Shown here: piece after piece, positions 1-10,397 of the stretch
How the letters are laid out: each line of letters starts with the position of its first letter
Numbering within the stretch: position 1 is the stretch's first letter
DNA from: Pomacea canaliculata
Taxonomy: Eukaryota; Mollusca; Gastropoda; Architaenioglossa; Ampullariidae
Assembly (NCBI RefSeq): GCF_003073045.1
Contig: NC_037600.1
Coordinates: 13,020,515-13,084,514, forward strand
Length of the DNA stretch: 64,000 nucleotides
Direction of reading: 5' to 3'
Translations under genes and position numbers: made by a program
Notes under the pieces: model-generated
Databases searched by the model: none
What the model saw: the letters and a program-made list of their open reading frames with translations, nothing else
Told to the model about the DNA's origin: nothing

Positions 1-1300
1 CTGACTCAGCTGTTTCCAAAAATTTCCATCAAAATTATTGATTCTTGTAAGAAAATGTGCGCTTGTAATCGATATAGAAGTATTTCCTGTGTTCACTTAA
101 AAATATTAGAGATTAACGACAATTGTCAGATACTAAAATTGTCGAGTGATGAAACACAAGGATCACTCTTGGAAAAAAAGAATAAGAAAGAAGGAATTAA
201 GTGGAAAATTTTATCCCTCGGAGAGAAGTTTGCTGCCAAGATGACGCCGGATGCGGTAGTCAAGACAACGACGGGACAGACCAACACGTGGAAGAGCAGA
301 CAAACTCATTCTTCCGCCCACGAGCAACACAACACCTTGACTCACCCGCAAACTACCCTCGAGAACCCTCGATGGAAAAGATACTGATGTTATCTATGAA
401 GAACGAACAATCAAACAAAAAACAAACAAAAAACTATGCCCTAAACACGGGAGGAGTAGAGTCATGTCTGAAGAATCTAGTCAAAGTGTCTCGGTTTACT
501 TTGGCTTGGGAAGGAACTTATATTCTTCTTATCCCATATCTTCAAAAAGTTTGTCCACAATGCACGCACAAACATGCCACGGTCAGGTCGCACACAAAAT
601 TTTCATGCTCTGTAAAATCATTGTCTTGAGGTCACCGAGTTCACTGAACAATTGAACGAAAGAACGAACAAACGAGTGACGATGATGATGATGTATATAT
701 ACTTAGACAAAATTATATTTAAAAAAAAACATTTATTCACAAAACATACATCACATGCGCAAGGACGCTCTCAAACTGTTCGCCATCGTGTTCAACACAC
801 AAAGACAAAAATAAGTATCGGCAAGATATGATCCAGTGAGTCATTTATTTTTAAGGCGGGGGGAATCTCACATGCGATGTGGGTACAAAGAGATCTGCTC
901 GTCGCTGTTCTTTTTTTTTAAATTTAAATAACTTTGTCGATGTATTCATTTACTTTTAAAATCTCACTACAGTAAAAAAAAATTAATTAAAAAAATATTT
1001 TTTGCGTTTGGTGTAGTGTAGGTGTTATAAGGGTCAGCAAAGGACAAACACCGAATGTGATCAAAGTCGCTCCCTCGGTTAATTGCTCATACAGAAGAAC
1101 TGTAGCCTAACAGTGTAGCCTGTTTTCTAATAGTCTAGCGAAATATTATTTGATTAGTTCTTAGTGGAAGTAATGAAAGTATTTTCGTCGATGTCCCGGA
1201 AGCGTCCCTAAAATTATAGTTGGGAAATAAAAATTTTCACAAACATACCGAAGATCCAGCGCTCCATCACAGCGACATTCACAGGAACGCTCGATCGCAC

Positions 1301-1325
1301 TCACACACACACACACATACACACA
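1301..1325. repeat. (CA)n microsatellite
   Basis: A short, slightly interrupted CA dinucleotide run. It generates a spurious His/Thr-rich reading frame and has no visible coding role. Confidence 0.9.
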
Positions 1326-3118
1326 TTACAATGACAATGACTATATACAGAGAGGATGCAATGAAGCAATTCATGAAGGTTAGCAGCACAATGGTTTCAG
1401 GTTTTAATATGACATGATTGTGAAGGAAACGTACGTGTATGTATGTGAGAGAGAGACCCCTATAAACCAGAGATATTTATCTACATAGGTATATTAGAGA
1501 TTAAGAAAACATTGCTTCTTTGAGTTTTTGTCTGGTAGTAGTTTATGTCTTAGGGTACCGTCTTCAGAATATTCTGTCTTGACTCCCACATACTCCGCTC
1601 CGACACTTGCTTTGCAAGAACCTGCTTCTGGACGCAACATCGGTCATCTGCTTACTCAAAGTCTCTCAATAAGACGCCTGAGCCCTTATGTTTCCGTTTT
1701 GTTTTGAAATTGTTATTTTTACTTTTAGTTTAACCTTTATTGTGTTTGTTGTGGAGACTGGGAGGGGGGTTGCTAACACATAAACACAGCAAAGAGAATT
1801 ATTATAATCTCAGCCAACACGTACAAAGGACAAACAAAATTCTCAGTAGGTCCGGAAGTCTTGAAAACCAAAACAGGCCCTCCCAGAACAACAACAAATC
1901 AAGCGAGTGCCAGACAGAAACCGACGGACGTAAAACGCATAAACTGTTTTATACTTTCACGATTTGGTATTTGCATCGTCGATTACCACATCCCTTGAGC
2001 AAATAATGAATATTTCACAAACGTTTTGCCTGAGTTTATAACCCGAGAAATGGTCTCTCCTCCAAAGCCACGTTTGTTGGCGGTGAAATCCTCAGAGCTA
2101 CGAACGATAAACGCCGTAAGAAAGCGTGGAGTTAAGGCCCCCTTGTTGCAGTCTGGGCCCTGTAAGCCAAAGCTTTGCCGTGGACGCGGCCCATAATAAC
2201 ACCCGGCTCTTGCAACTTAAAGTAGGTAAACGGCAAAATCCATCCTCCACGACTTAGCTTTGTAGAACGGAGAACCGCGGGGATTATAGTCTCGGAGGAA
2301 CATTGAACTCGCACTTACATCCCGATTGTGTGAGATTTCGCCTCCTCTCAGACTTTGCCAGAAAAAAAAGTGGGGCGTTACTTTTGAGGCATCCGACATA
2401 TTCTTTCACCCGGTCTTGTCTTTCTTTCGTTTTTTTTTTTTTTGTTTTGTTTTGTTTTTTTCTTTTTCTCAGGGAGATTCTACGTTGACAAAGCAGTAAT
2501 TCATATTTTCCGACAAAATTTTGCAATTTTGCTTCTTTTTGGTTGAATAAATGCGGAGGCGGCTATAAATGAAAAATGGATCGACGGATGGCTGGACTGA
2601 TTTATATCTGGAAATAGATAAAAGAGCATTGTTTTTCTTTTCTTCGTACATCGCTTCTGCAAAGAATTCGGACATTATTCTTTTTTTTTTCTTTTTTGCC
2701 CAAGGAAAAAGATTTATCCTTCCCGTCATCTCTGGCGAAATATTTTTCGCTTAATGATTCTACAACTTCTCACATTTTTTTATTTATTATTTTTTTATTT
2801 GCTGTTGTTGTTGTTGCTGAAAGAACCCTACTAGACTAAATGAGATGGACGGCTGGTATGTATCGGTTCGAGTACTCAGCACTAGAAGATGGGCACCTGG
2901 TGCAAAAATTGAAACAGAGGAAATAAAGTTTTTATGTATCTGCCTATTTGTTTGTAACTGTTTCCATTAGCCTCTTTTTACACTTACTTATATATTTTTT
3001 TTTCTTTATTTATTTTCCAGGCTGCTAGATGGGGGACCTACTCAGAGGTGCGCAAGACTGGCTCGATGGCGGGACGTTGTCGCTGCAGCATCTCTTCGTG
3101 CCCTCCTCCTCACACCCC

Positions 3119-3121
<3 letters not shown>

Positions 3122-3152
<31 letters not shown>
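3122..3152. repeat. (CA)n microsatellite
   Basis: An uninterrupted CA run of about 31 bases. Reading frames across it on both strands (Thr-His or Cys-Val repeats) are by-products of the repeat. Confidence 0.95.
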
Positions 3153-3155
<3 letters not shown>

Positions 3156-4248
3156 AATGAGAAATATTGGGTATGGATGGTAGGAGTAGAAAGAAAAAGA
3201 AAGATTACGGTTGTTATATTTCTTGCTCGGCACTAATAAGATACAAACGCATGGTTTGCGTGACGTCCTATGCGTTTCCAGTAACAGAAGAAAACAAATT
3301 TTTGATTGTGATAAAAATTCTGGCCGGAGGCACGAAACAAAACGCCTGGGCCACCTGTCCATCACAACACTAAGACAACTCCGCTTACCCATTGGCAGGA
3401 AACTTTTGTAATTCAAAATACCGAATGAAAACACCAGCCTCGAGCCTGGCGATGTAATGTGTTCCCGTGTTCCTGCACGCAAACAGTCGAAATGTAACGA
3501 GAAAAGCAATGCACGAACAAGCTTTCAAAAAATTCTCATCTTACTCTAATCCATATTCTTGCCAATACCTTTCAGGTGAAAAAGAAATCGACATTAAAAA
3601 AAAGCTTCATCACTTATCATCACTCACATTAGCAATGATTAAGTCTTTTTATCGAGTTCCTTGCCTGAGGAAGGGAGCGGAGGTAGAAATGAAATCGTTG
3701 GAAAACGTCCCGTTCCACGAGGATGGTGTCTACATTATCTAGATTAAGAGTGCTGAGTGTGGATGCTCGCTTTATGGAAAAGTTATTTGCAAAGTGTCGC
3801 AACAGTGAATGTCCAAAAACGTGTTTCCTTTTAGCGGAGGCGAAATACCTCTTCGACTTTTGTCAGATGCAGCGCCATTCAGAGCCTGAGACGAGTACTT
3901 ACAGGTGAATGTCAGGCGCGAGCCGTAAAAAAATTAGAAACGAGGTTGGCTAGGTGAGATTCTAGACAGTTGTGGCCTCTGGCTCTTTCATGGTAGTTTG
4001 ACGGACAGGTGAAGAGATGGAAAGAGGAAAGATGTGGAGGAGGAGAGAGGGAGGGGGAAACGGGGTGTGTGCAAAGTGGACGAGAGCGCGCGTGCGAGAA
4101 TTGTCATCGTGGAGAGGCAATCATACGTTACCTTTATGGACCCACCAGTGTTACAAATACACATGCAACTTTTTTTCAACCAAAACAAAACAGAAGAAAC
4201 CAAGTTAGACAACAAAATTACCCCTACCTATTACACACACACTCCCCA

Positions 4249-4283
4249 CGCGCGCGCGCACACACACACACACATACACACAT
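4249..4283. repeat. Compound CA/CG microsatellite
   Basis: A CG run flanked by CA runs, the usual CA tract with internal CpG steps. It produces an Ala-His-Thr artefactual frame. Confidence 0.9.
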
Positions 4284-4463
4284 GTAAATAATTGTTGTTC
4301 TTTTTCTTCTAGCATGTAGTCTTATTGGTCAATGCAGTTTACACGCTAACGATTTCACCACGAATCCTACAGACATTCCCCTCCCTCCACACCGCCACTT
4401 CCTCCTCTGACTACTCCAACTCCCGACATCGCATGAAACGCACCCAAATATTGTGTGTGGGTA

Positions 4464-4497
4464 TTTCTTTCTTTCTTTCTTTCTTTTCTTCTTTCTT
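4464..4497. repeat. (TTTC)n microsatellite
   Basis: A tetranucleotide TTTC repeat of about eight units, slightly imperfect at its end. No coding role is visible. Confidence 0.85.
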
Positions 4498-4815
4498 CGA
4501 TCTGTGGGGAGCATGCATGCATGTCGGGTGCGTCGCATGCTCACTCCCTGTTTCCAACGCCTGTCTTACTTGGAACTTGTCATGCGGTGAGCACTTCACG
4601 CGGCTAGACCCGGCTAAACACGTCTTCGATGCTCATTTCCTTAATGCACTTCTGGCATTAGCAACACGATACTGAAGTAGGCGTGTGCGGCGTGTCCGAT
4701 GGTTCTGGAAAAGGGAAGGAAGCAGGCAGGTATAGACAGGCGGCTAATTCTATCTGCGAGGTAGTGCAAGACAAAGATCTATGTTCCCTCACTACGATCA
4801 TCGTTAGTCTCTGAT

Positions 4816-4863
4816 TCCTCAACACCACCACCATTGCCACCACTAACACCACCACAATCACCA
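4816..4863. repeat. Imperfect CAC/CAA triplet repeat
   Basis: A triplet-biased CAC/CAA run on the plus strand, equivalent to GTG/TTG on the minus strand. It explains a Val/Gly-rich frame on the minus strand that otherwise has no protein character. Confidence 0.7.
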
Positions 4864-5299
4864 CCTATAACAATCAAGCCATTTACTCGCAATTTTCCCC
4901 AAGTGCTTAGGATTAAAATCTGCTTCGACAGAAGAATAAGATACGAGTCAAGTAATATTTTCATAATGTCGTTTGCAGGCTAGTCGCAGACGATACTAAT
5001 TGCTCTAGAGGTATCCATAACAGTTATTCCAATATCACCAAAGTCTGAACATTCTCAATCGTAATCGACCTTCTTGCTTAGCAACGGACAGGCAAGATTA
5101 AAAAAAAACCGTGTTGAATGCTTTTAAAGTTTTCCTATAAACTAGGCAGCTCGGTAAGATTTAAAAAGGGAGCCACAAAGCGATGGGAAAAAAACTGTTG
5201 ACTTGAATACTCAACAAACAATGGTAAATTCTGATTCCTTTATAATGTCGTCTGTCTTTCTTATGTTTGGATTTTCTTTTTAAATTGTTGTTAATATCT

Positions 5300-6480
5300 G
5301 TTATGTCAGTGGTGGCATGGTTGATAGTCAGTCGTTTCTTGACCGGTATCTGTCGTTGGGGGGAGCACATGGATAGACGCGGCAGTTGACAAGGCCCGCC
5401 ATTTTTGCCTATTCTGGGCGACAGTAAGCAAATCCTGTACAGGACGACCAGTCCAGTCTTTGACATTCGTAAGCCAGGTCTTCCTCTGGCCACCGCGGCG
5501 TCGACTACCCTCCAAGGTACCATGAAGGACCGTCTTCGACAAGGTGTCATGCCGGGTCACTTGACCAAGAAGACCAGCCTACGTCGCCTGACCCAAGTAC
5601 ATGACCCTTACCTTGTTCATGTAGATCTCTGCTTTGAGGCTGCATCGATCTTTTTGCTTTTTTCAGTGCTGGTCTCCATTCCATATGCATTCGAGCTGTT
5701 TGTTAGTCTGTTGTGAGGTCTTGCAGTTCTTAATTGTTATTGCCTGCTAACATGTCTATGTCGTCTACAAAGAGTAGGTTGAAGATCAGTCTTCCACCAA
5801 TGGAAATGGAAGTATAAAGGTCGTGGAGGGCTTCAAGCATGATGTTCTCCAGGAAGATGTTCAACAGCACCGGTGATAGGGTACATCCTTGACGTACGCC
5901 TAGTAAGGAACGAAATGCTGATGCTGAAGATGTTTTTCTATAAGGATGCGACAGTTGAAAATCTGCTCAGGTCTTGCAGTACTCACTCCACTGGTTGAGT
6001 ACAGCATTGCTTTCTGTAGGGTGGCCATTGCTGTCCTCAGTGACTGAGGTTTCTGATTTGTCTTAGTGAGGGTCCTTAATTAGTAGCTGGTAGGCTTTTT
6101 GCTATCATCTCGTGCCATTCCATCCTCTATGTCCCGGCATTGGCATAGAGTCGATTTGATTATATGGTTTGATTATACGGATCAATTCATCTGGTGAGTA
6201 CCACGTGGCCGTCCTTGATTTCGTGTAGGGGGATATATTTATAATTAATGTGTTAAATGGCTATATAAGGTGATTGAGTCTCTGGCTCTGGACAAATTCT
6301 AGGAGTCTGATGCTCCTGCCGTTGGTTTCGCCAGGCCTAAAATTTGCCCACCGTTCCTGCCTATACTGATACTGAGGAGGCAAGAATGTGAAAGTCGTTC
6401 ACCGTCGTGCAGCATGGTGCATGGATCACCCAACTCCTCCTGAAGCCTTTTCCTCTGCCACTGTATTAGAGTCTACTCTA
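5300..6480 (-). mobile_element. Degraded LINE (non-LTR retrotransposon), reverse-transcriptase part
   Basis: On the minus strand, around 5,960-5,740, a reverse-transcriptase core can be read: GVRQGCTLSPVLLNIF, then SIGGR and a VDDIDMLAG active-site block corresponding to the F/YxDD box of LINE RTs. Further downstream, at 5,560-5,306, is the typical C-terminal tail of these elements (VTRHDTLSK, then an Arg/Gly-rich RGGQRKTW and a VKDWTG block). Frames are interrupted many times and the endonuclease is not visible, so this is an old, 5'-truncated relic. The boundaries are approximate. The clade is uncertain. Confidence 0.8.
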
Positions 6481-6577
6481 TGGCGACGATTTTGAAAGCG
6501 TGATAGGAGGTACGAGAAGTTTCTACCACAGTGGTTGACCGATCTAAAACTACAACCAATGTTACAAACGAAAAACA

Positions 6578-6650
6578 TTGGGTCGTTTTCACTCACGTGA
6601 TACACACGTTAGCAACGAGGCGCTGTCCGCCATCTTCCTTCCCTAACGCT
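6578..6650. repeat. Left terminal inverted repeat of the THAP/DDE transposon
   Basis: Starts TTGGGTCGTTTTCACTCACG. Its inverse complement matches the right end at 9,980-10,050 imperfectly for about 65-70 bases, with a 4-base insertion (TCAC) near the outer E-box-like CACGTGA. Confidence 0.8.
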
Positions 6651-6844
6651 TCGCGTTTCTTCAGCGGCTCTATATCGGCTTGTGTCACGACACCGCTAGC
6701 GTCTCTCGAGCACACCAGCGGAGTCGGACAATTGCGTGCTCTTTCACTCAAATAAACAAAACGATTTTGCCTATACGAGTCTGCTATGTTTAGTAATAAA
6801 AAAAATAAATAAATAAAAAACCCTATGAAAACACAGTCACTATA

Positions 6845-7290
6845 ACAATGGCTCTTCCTTTCGTCAAACACATCTACCAAGTCCACCGAAGTCTTCACAC
6901 TATTAAAACTCACTGTCTTGGCAATGTCTCCTCTAACACAATCACACAAAATCCTGTATCATTACTATTCAAACTCACTGTCTTGGCAATGGTTCTTCTA
7001 ACACAATCACATATCTCCACTGAATCTTCTACACATTATGAAGCACACTGTCTTGGCAATGGCTCTTCTAGCACAATCACAAAAATCAACGGAATCTACT
7101 ATTAAAACTCACTGTCTTGGCAATCAAACTTCGACTAACACAATCCAACTAAAATGTACTCAATCTCTTACACACTAGTGAGACACACTGTCTAGCAAAT
7201 GGCTCTCTACTCTTAAACAAGCGTCCACCTCTCTCCGAATCCTTTTCTCTTCTCCCTATTAAAAACACACTGTCCCGGCAGTGGCTTCTC
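6845..7290. repeat. Subterminal minisatellite, about 65-80 bp unit
   Basis: The core CACTGTCTTGGCAATGG, followed by CTCTTCTAACACAATCAC, recurs at about 6,911, 6,976, 7,046, 7,110, 7,186 and 7,267 (spacings 64-81 bases). Copies decay toward the right. The array lies wholly inside the transposon next to its left terminal repeat, so it travelled with the element or formed in it. Irregular, diverging spacers and the animal context rule out a CRISPR array. Confidence 0.85.
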
Positions 7291-8123
7291 CCTTCAATAA
7301 GAAACACAATCCTCCTCCCCTTCATTAAGTGTCCAGTTTCACCTCCTCTCATCATTGCTTGCTACCCCAATCTCCAGTCACACCTTTTCTTTTCTTTCTT
7401 CTTAACATCAAACAAGAACTTTTGCACATTCAAATGCATATTTATTAATTCTTTTCAGAAAATTTTGTGTCTGCTGACAGAACATAACTTAAAAAAAATC
7501 ATTACAGGGTAAGAAGGAACATATCAAAATCCAATCTAAATAACATCACTGATATGGATTACTAAGAAGAACTATTGGTTAGGTAATCTAAAATCCACAA
7601 AGAAGCTCTGGCATCAATATTGCTCTGAATTAGCTTCTGAGGAAGCAAACGGCATTTGCATTCAATGACAATAACATTTGATTCAATTATACATGTTTGA
7701 GTAGCCTGTTAATAAGCAAAAAATATTAACAATATTCTGTCAACAGCAAATATTTTGATCAACATCATACAAAGCATGACATCTCCAGCAAAGAACAAAT
7801 TCTATATTGTTCACAGTTTCACATCAATTTACCAAGTAACTTATCTGATCAGTTTGGATATCGTCATGCTATTATAAATAAAGTGCGAAAGAAAAAGAAC
7901 TACAGTAAGGTATTGTGCATTTTATATCTGAGAATAACTTCTATGGTAATGTAAACATATACAGATTGCAAGCATGCATTCTGAAAATAAATGCTGATTT
8001 CAAACTAAAAAATTGCACTATAGCTACTCAATAGGCACTATGGATTATGTAAATTTACAATGCAGCAACAAAGCCGAACTATTTTGTCTATGACTGGATT
8101 ATCATCACCAGGCTTTGTTGCCA

Positions 8124-8850
8124 TCAGGTCAATAGGCAAAATTCAAACTTTCTGCGAACAAAAGCTATAACTCTCTCAACATGAATTCGTACAGAGGCTA
8201 TTTTTCTCGAATTTTCAACTTGTAGTGGGTGAAGTTGCTTTTCCCATGGGTAAAAATCTGAAATTATTAATTTAGCTTGATAAAAAAGAACTTCATCTTC
8301 AATGTTGAAACCTCTGTCGGCCATAATTACATCTCCTGGTAACAAGTTGGACAACAAAGAAGTATTTTCAATGATGTGTTTGTCTGAAGCCCTGCCACCA
8401 AATGCATCTGAAATGTAGCTGATTGAACCTTGTGGTGTGATCCCAATCAGATATTTGGCAGAATTATATTTTTTATAGTTGGAATAAACTTGAATCTGAT
8501 TGGTTTGGCCCGAGGGTTTCTGTGCTTCAAGTTCAAAACAGTCAACAATAACAGCAACTTTATCTTTAAAGTTCTCTAAAGCACATAGGCATAGACAGTT
8601 TCAGAGCTTCTCTTGAAGGCCAGTGCAACAAAAAAGACAACCGTGCTACAAGTACATCAAGAGTTCTATGAAAAACTCCTTTGCACAGTTGACACGGATA
8701 CTTTCAGCTGATATCCTATATCCTGGAATTGGTAGTTCCAGTCTGATCTTAATTAAACACAGCAAAAACTCTTGCTCTTTGACAGTGACTGTGTTTCATT
8801 AGACATGTATGGCTCTACCGTTCTGAAAATAAGGTCCATTACTGCCAATG
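8124..8850 (-). pseudogene. DDE_Tnp_4 transposase domain relic
   Basis: On the minus strand the domain reads VIVDCFELE (first catalytic Asp), then YKKYNSAKYLIGITPQG and ISYISDAFGGRASDKHI, then LLPGDVIMADRGF (second Asp), then RIHVERVIAFVRRKF (the Glu). This is the order expected of an IS5/Harbinger-type DDE_4 nuclease. Upstream, near 8,700-8,850, an HTH-like block (FYTGLPSLAVMDLIF, then RLELPIPGYRIS in another frame) fits the helix-turn-helix that precedes DDE_4 domains. The frame changes several times between the HTH and the first Asp, so this copy should not make active transposase. The C-terminus ends at a stop at 8,124. Confidence 0.8.
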
Positions 8851-8996
8851 AAGGAAGTCCCGTGTAGAATGGAACTTAGCTTCATCTTCAACATACACCT
8901 GTCTTTCATAAATAGAAACAATGTTGTCTGTTTTTAACTGAATCAAGAAGTCTGGTCTCAGAGTCCTGCATGATTGCATCCATATTTAGTCCAGTC

Positions 8997-9164
8997 AAAT
9001 CTGTTTGAGTGTTCTGATCATTTGAACATGAATCTTCTATGCCACCATGTAAACTTTCTTCGCAAGCACTTGAGCAACCAAAATCTGTTTGAGTGTTCTG
9101 ATCATTTGAACATGAATCTTTTATGTCACCATGTAAACTTTCTTCCCAAGCACTTGAGCAACCA
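8997..9164 (-). repeat. 84-bp tandem duplication inside the transposase gene
   Basis: Two adjacent copies of an 84-base unit, 8,997-9,080 and 9,081-9,164, differ at only a few positions. Because 84 is a multiple of three, the minus-strand frame is kept and a 28-residue peptide is duplicated (SCSNDQNTQTD, then GCSSACEESLHG). The near-identity suggests the duplication is much younger than the surrounding frame damage, or that it is kept similar by conversion. Confidence 0.9.
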
Positions 9165-9654
9165 AAAACACTTTCACATATTTTTTCTTCCTGGCTTGTC
9201 TCACTGCTGATTGATTTTCGCTTCTTGCTTGCAGCAGGTGAGTAGGGACGGATGCATTACTTCTTTTGCGAGACACAAGCCTCGAATACCTGTTTTTCGA
9301 AGTCTCAGCTTCTGAGCAAGTACTTGATCGCTCATGTCCAAGTGTAGAGTGGGAAGCCACGAAGGCTGTTCCGGAAATTCACATATGCTGGCTTTCCTAG
9401 ACACAAGAATAAAACAACCCTATGAATTACATCTTTGTGATATTAACTACAAAAAAATAATAATAATCAGCACTGAAACAAAATAAACCAAATACACGTC
9501 TAAAAAGAAAAATAATGAAGTAGAAATAACATTTTTTATCCTCTCTCTCTATAGCTATAGTTTATTAGTCGTGGTCATGAATAATGAAAGTCTTGTTTTG
9601 ATGTTCACTCAAATCACGTGAACTGTCACCAACCTACAATGAAGAGAATATTTA

Positions 9655-9939
9655 TCACAATGTGTACAACATGCAGAACAATGTTAAATACTTTAGCAAT
9701 TTGGAAAAAGTCTGGTTTCTTACGCCAACAAAGTGTTTCGAACAGATAAGTATTTTGTTCCACTTCTCTTCTGTCGTAATATCCTCTCGGTAAAGCAGAC
9801 GACGTTCTTCTGTAAGTTTTCTTGTTTCGTCGCCTTGGTTCAAAAATAATTTTGGGTATCTTATGAAAGATACATCTAGAGGAACATTTCGTTTACTGCA
9901 GGGCTTGTTTCCGCATCCTTTTATACCGCAGACGACCAT
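9655..9939 (-). pseudogene. THAP zinc-finger exon of the transposon
   Basis: Starts at ATG 9,937-9,939 (minus strand): MVVCGIKGCGNKPC, then VSFIRYPK, and ends with WNKILICSKHFVG. This fits the THAP C2CH pattern, with two early Cys, the Phe-x-x-Tyr/Phe-Pro block, the conserved Trp and a Cys-x2-His pair. THAP domains bind the terminal DNA of their element. A splice-donor-like GGC|GTAAG follows the Cys-x2-His, so the frame beyond about 9,720 is probably intron; the AVPF-type motif would be in a later exon. The annotated end includes this read-through tail. Confidence 0.75.
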
Positions 9940-10397
9940 GATAACCGATCAGTTGCCAGCAAGCTTCCGTAACTACTGCTTAGTAGGGAAAGAAAAATGG
10001 CCGCTGAAGCAGCTCGCAAAAACTGATGACGTCACGTGAAAACCACCCAACAGCCTCACACACATACATTCTCTCACAGTCTCACTCGATCCTTCGCACA
10101 CACGCGCACACAGAAATACATCGAATCAAGTCCTCTCGGGTGGTGGGGAATGGAATCTTCGTATAAACGGTGCTACGAACAATGTTCTGCAATGTTAAGT
10201 GAAGAAATTACGTTTAGCAGACGATGCATAAGGTAACCGTTTGAACGACATAACATGTTGACGGCCTTAGACTCATTTACGACTACCCAAACATCCAATC
10301 AAAAGAGACGACACAGACCGCTTTGCTACAGATCGCTTGGGTGACAACGACGCTGTTGTTGCCTTACGGGAGAACACAAGCTGCAACTCTCAAGACA

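Larger units (their letters stand above)
1..5150. other. Gene-poor AT-rich stretch with simple repeats
   Basis: I find no convincing protein-coding exon, tRNA or other RNA gene here. Open frames are short, lack recognisable domains, and often run through CA/GT or poly-T tracts. A splice-acceptor-like TTATTTTCCAG lies near 3,010, but no family is recognisable after it. The stretch could hold UTR or regulatory sequence of a gene beyond the left edge. Confidence 0.6.
6578..10050 (-). mobile_element. ISL2EU/Harbinger-like DNA transposon with THAP and DDE domains
   Basis: The left end begins TTGGGTCGTTTTCAC and the right end is its imperfect inverse (GTGAAAACCACCCAA). Similarity continues inward for about 65-70 bases, including CACGTGA and a GATGGC/GCCATC segment. 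The dinucleotide CA flanks both ends, which is compatible with a 2-bp target duplication but too short to prove it. Reading inward on the minus strand there is a THAP zinc-finger exon (9,655-9,939), a low-complexity acidic/Cys segment with an internal duplication, an HTH-like block near 8,700-8,850, and a DDE_Tnp_4 catalytic domain (8,124-8,600). THAP plus DDE_4 is the arrangement known from ISL2EU-type elements and some Harbinger relatives. The transposase is split across frames, so the copy looks dead. Confidence 0.8.

Noticed and set aside
2132-2526. Cluster of short overlapping minus-strand frames
   Set aside because: They overlap each other in different frames and cross a poly-T tract; no conserved motif.
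3042-3509. 155-codon minus-strand frame
   Set aside because: It passes through the CA repeat (a Cys-Val run), has no recognisable family and no good splice or start context.
6845-7290. Regular repeats considered as a CRISPR array
   Set aside because: Repeats diverge, spacers are not unique sequences of constant length, and the setting is an animal DNA transposon.
10323-10397. Longer N-terminus for ANKRD45 from 10,323
   Set aside because: The codon is TTG and the added residues do not resemble the family; the first ATG is 10,398.
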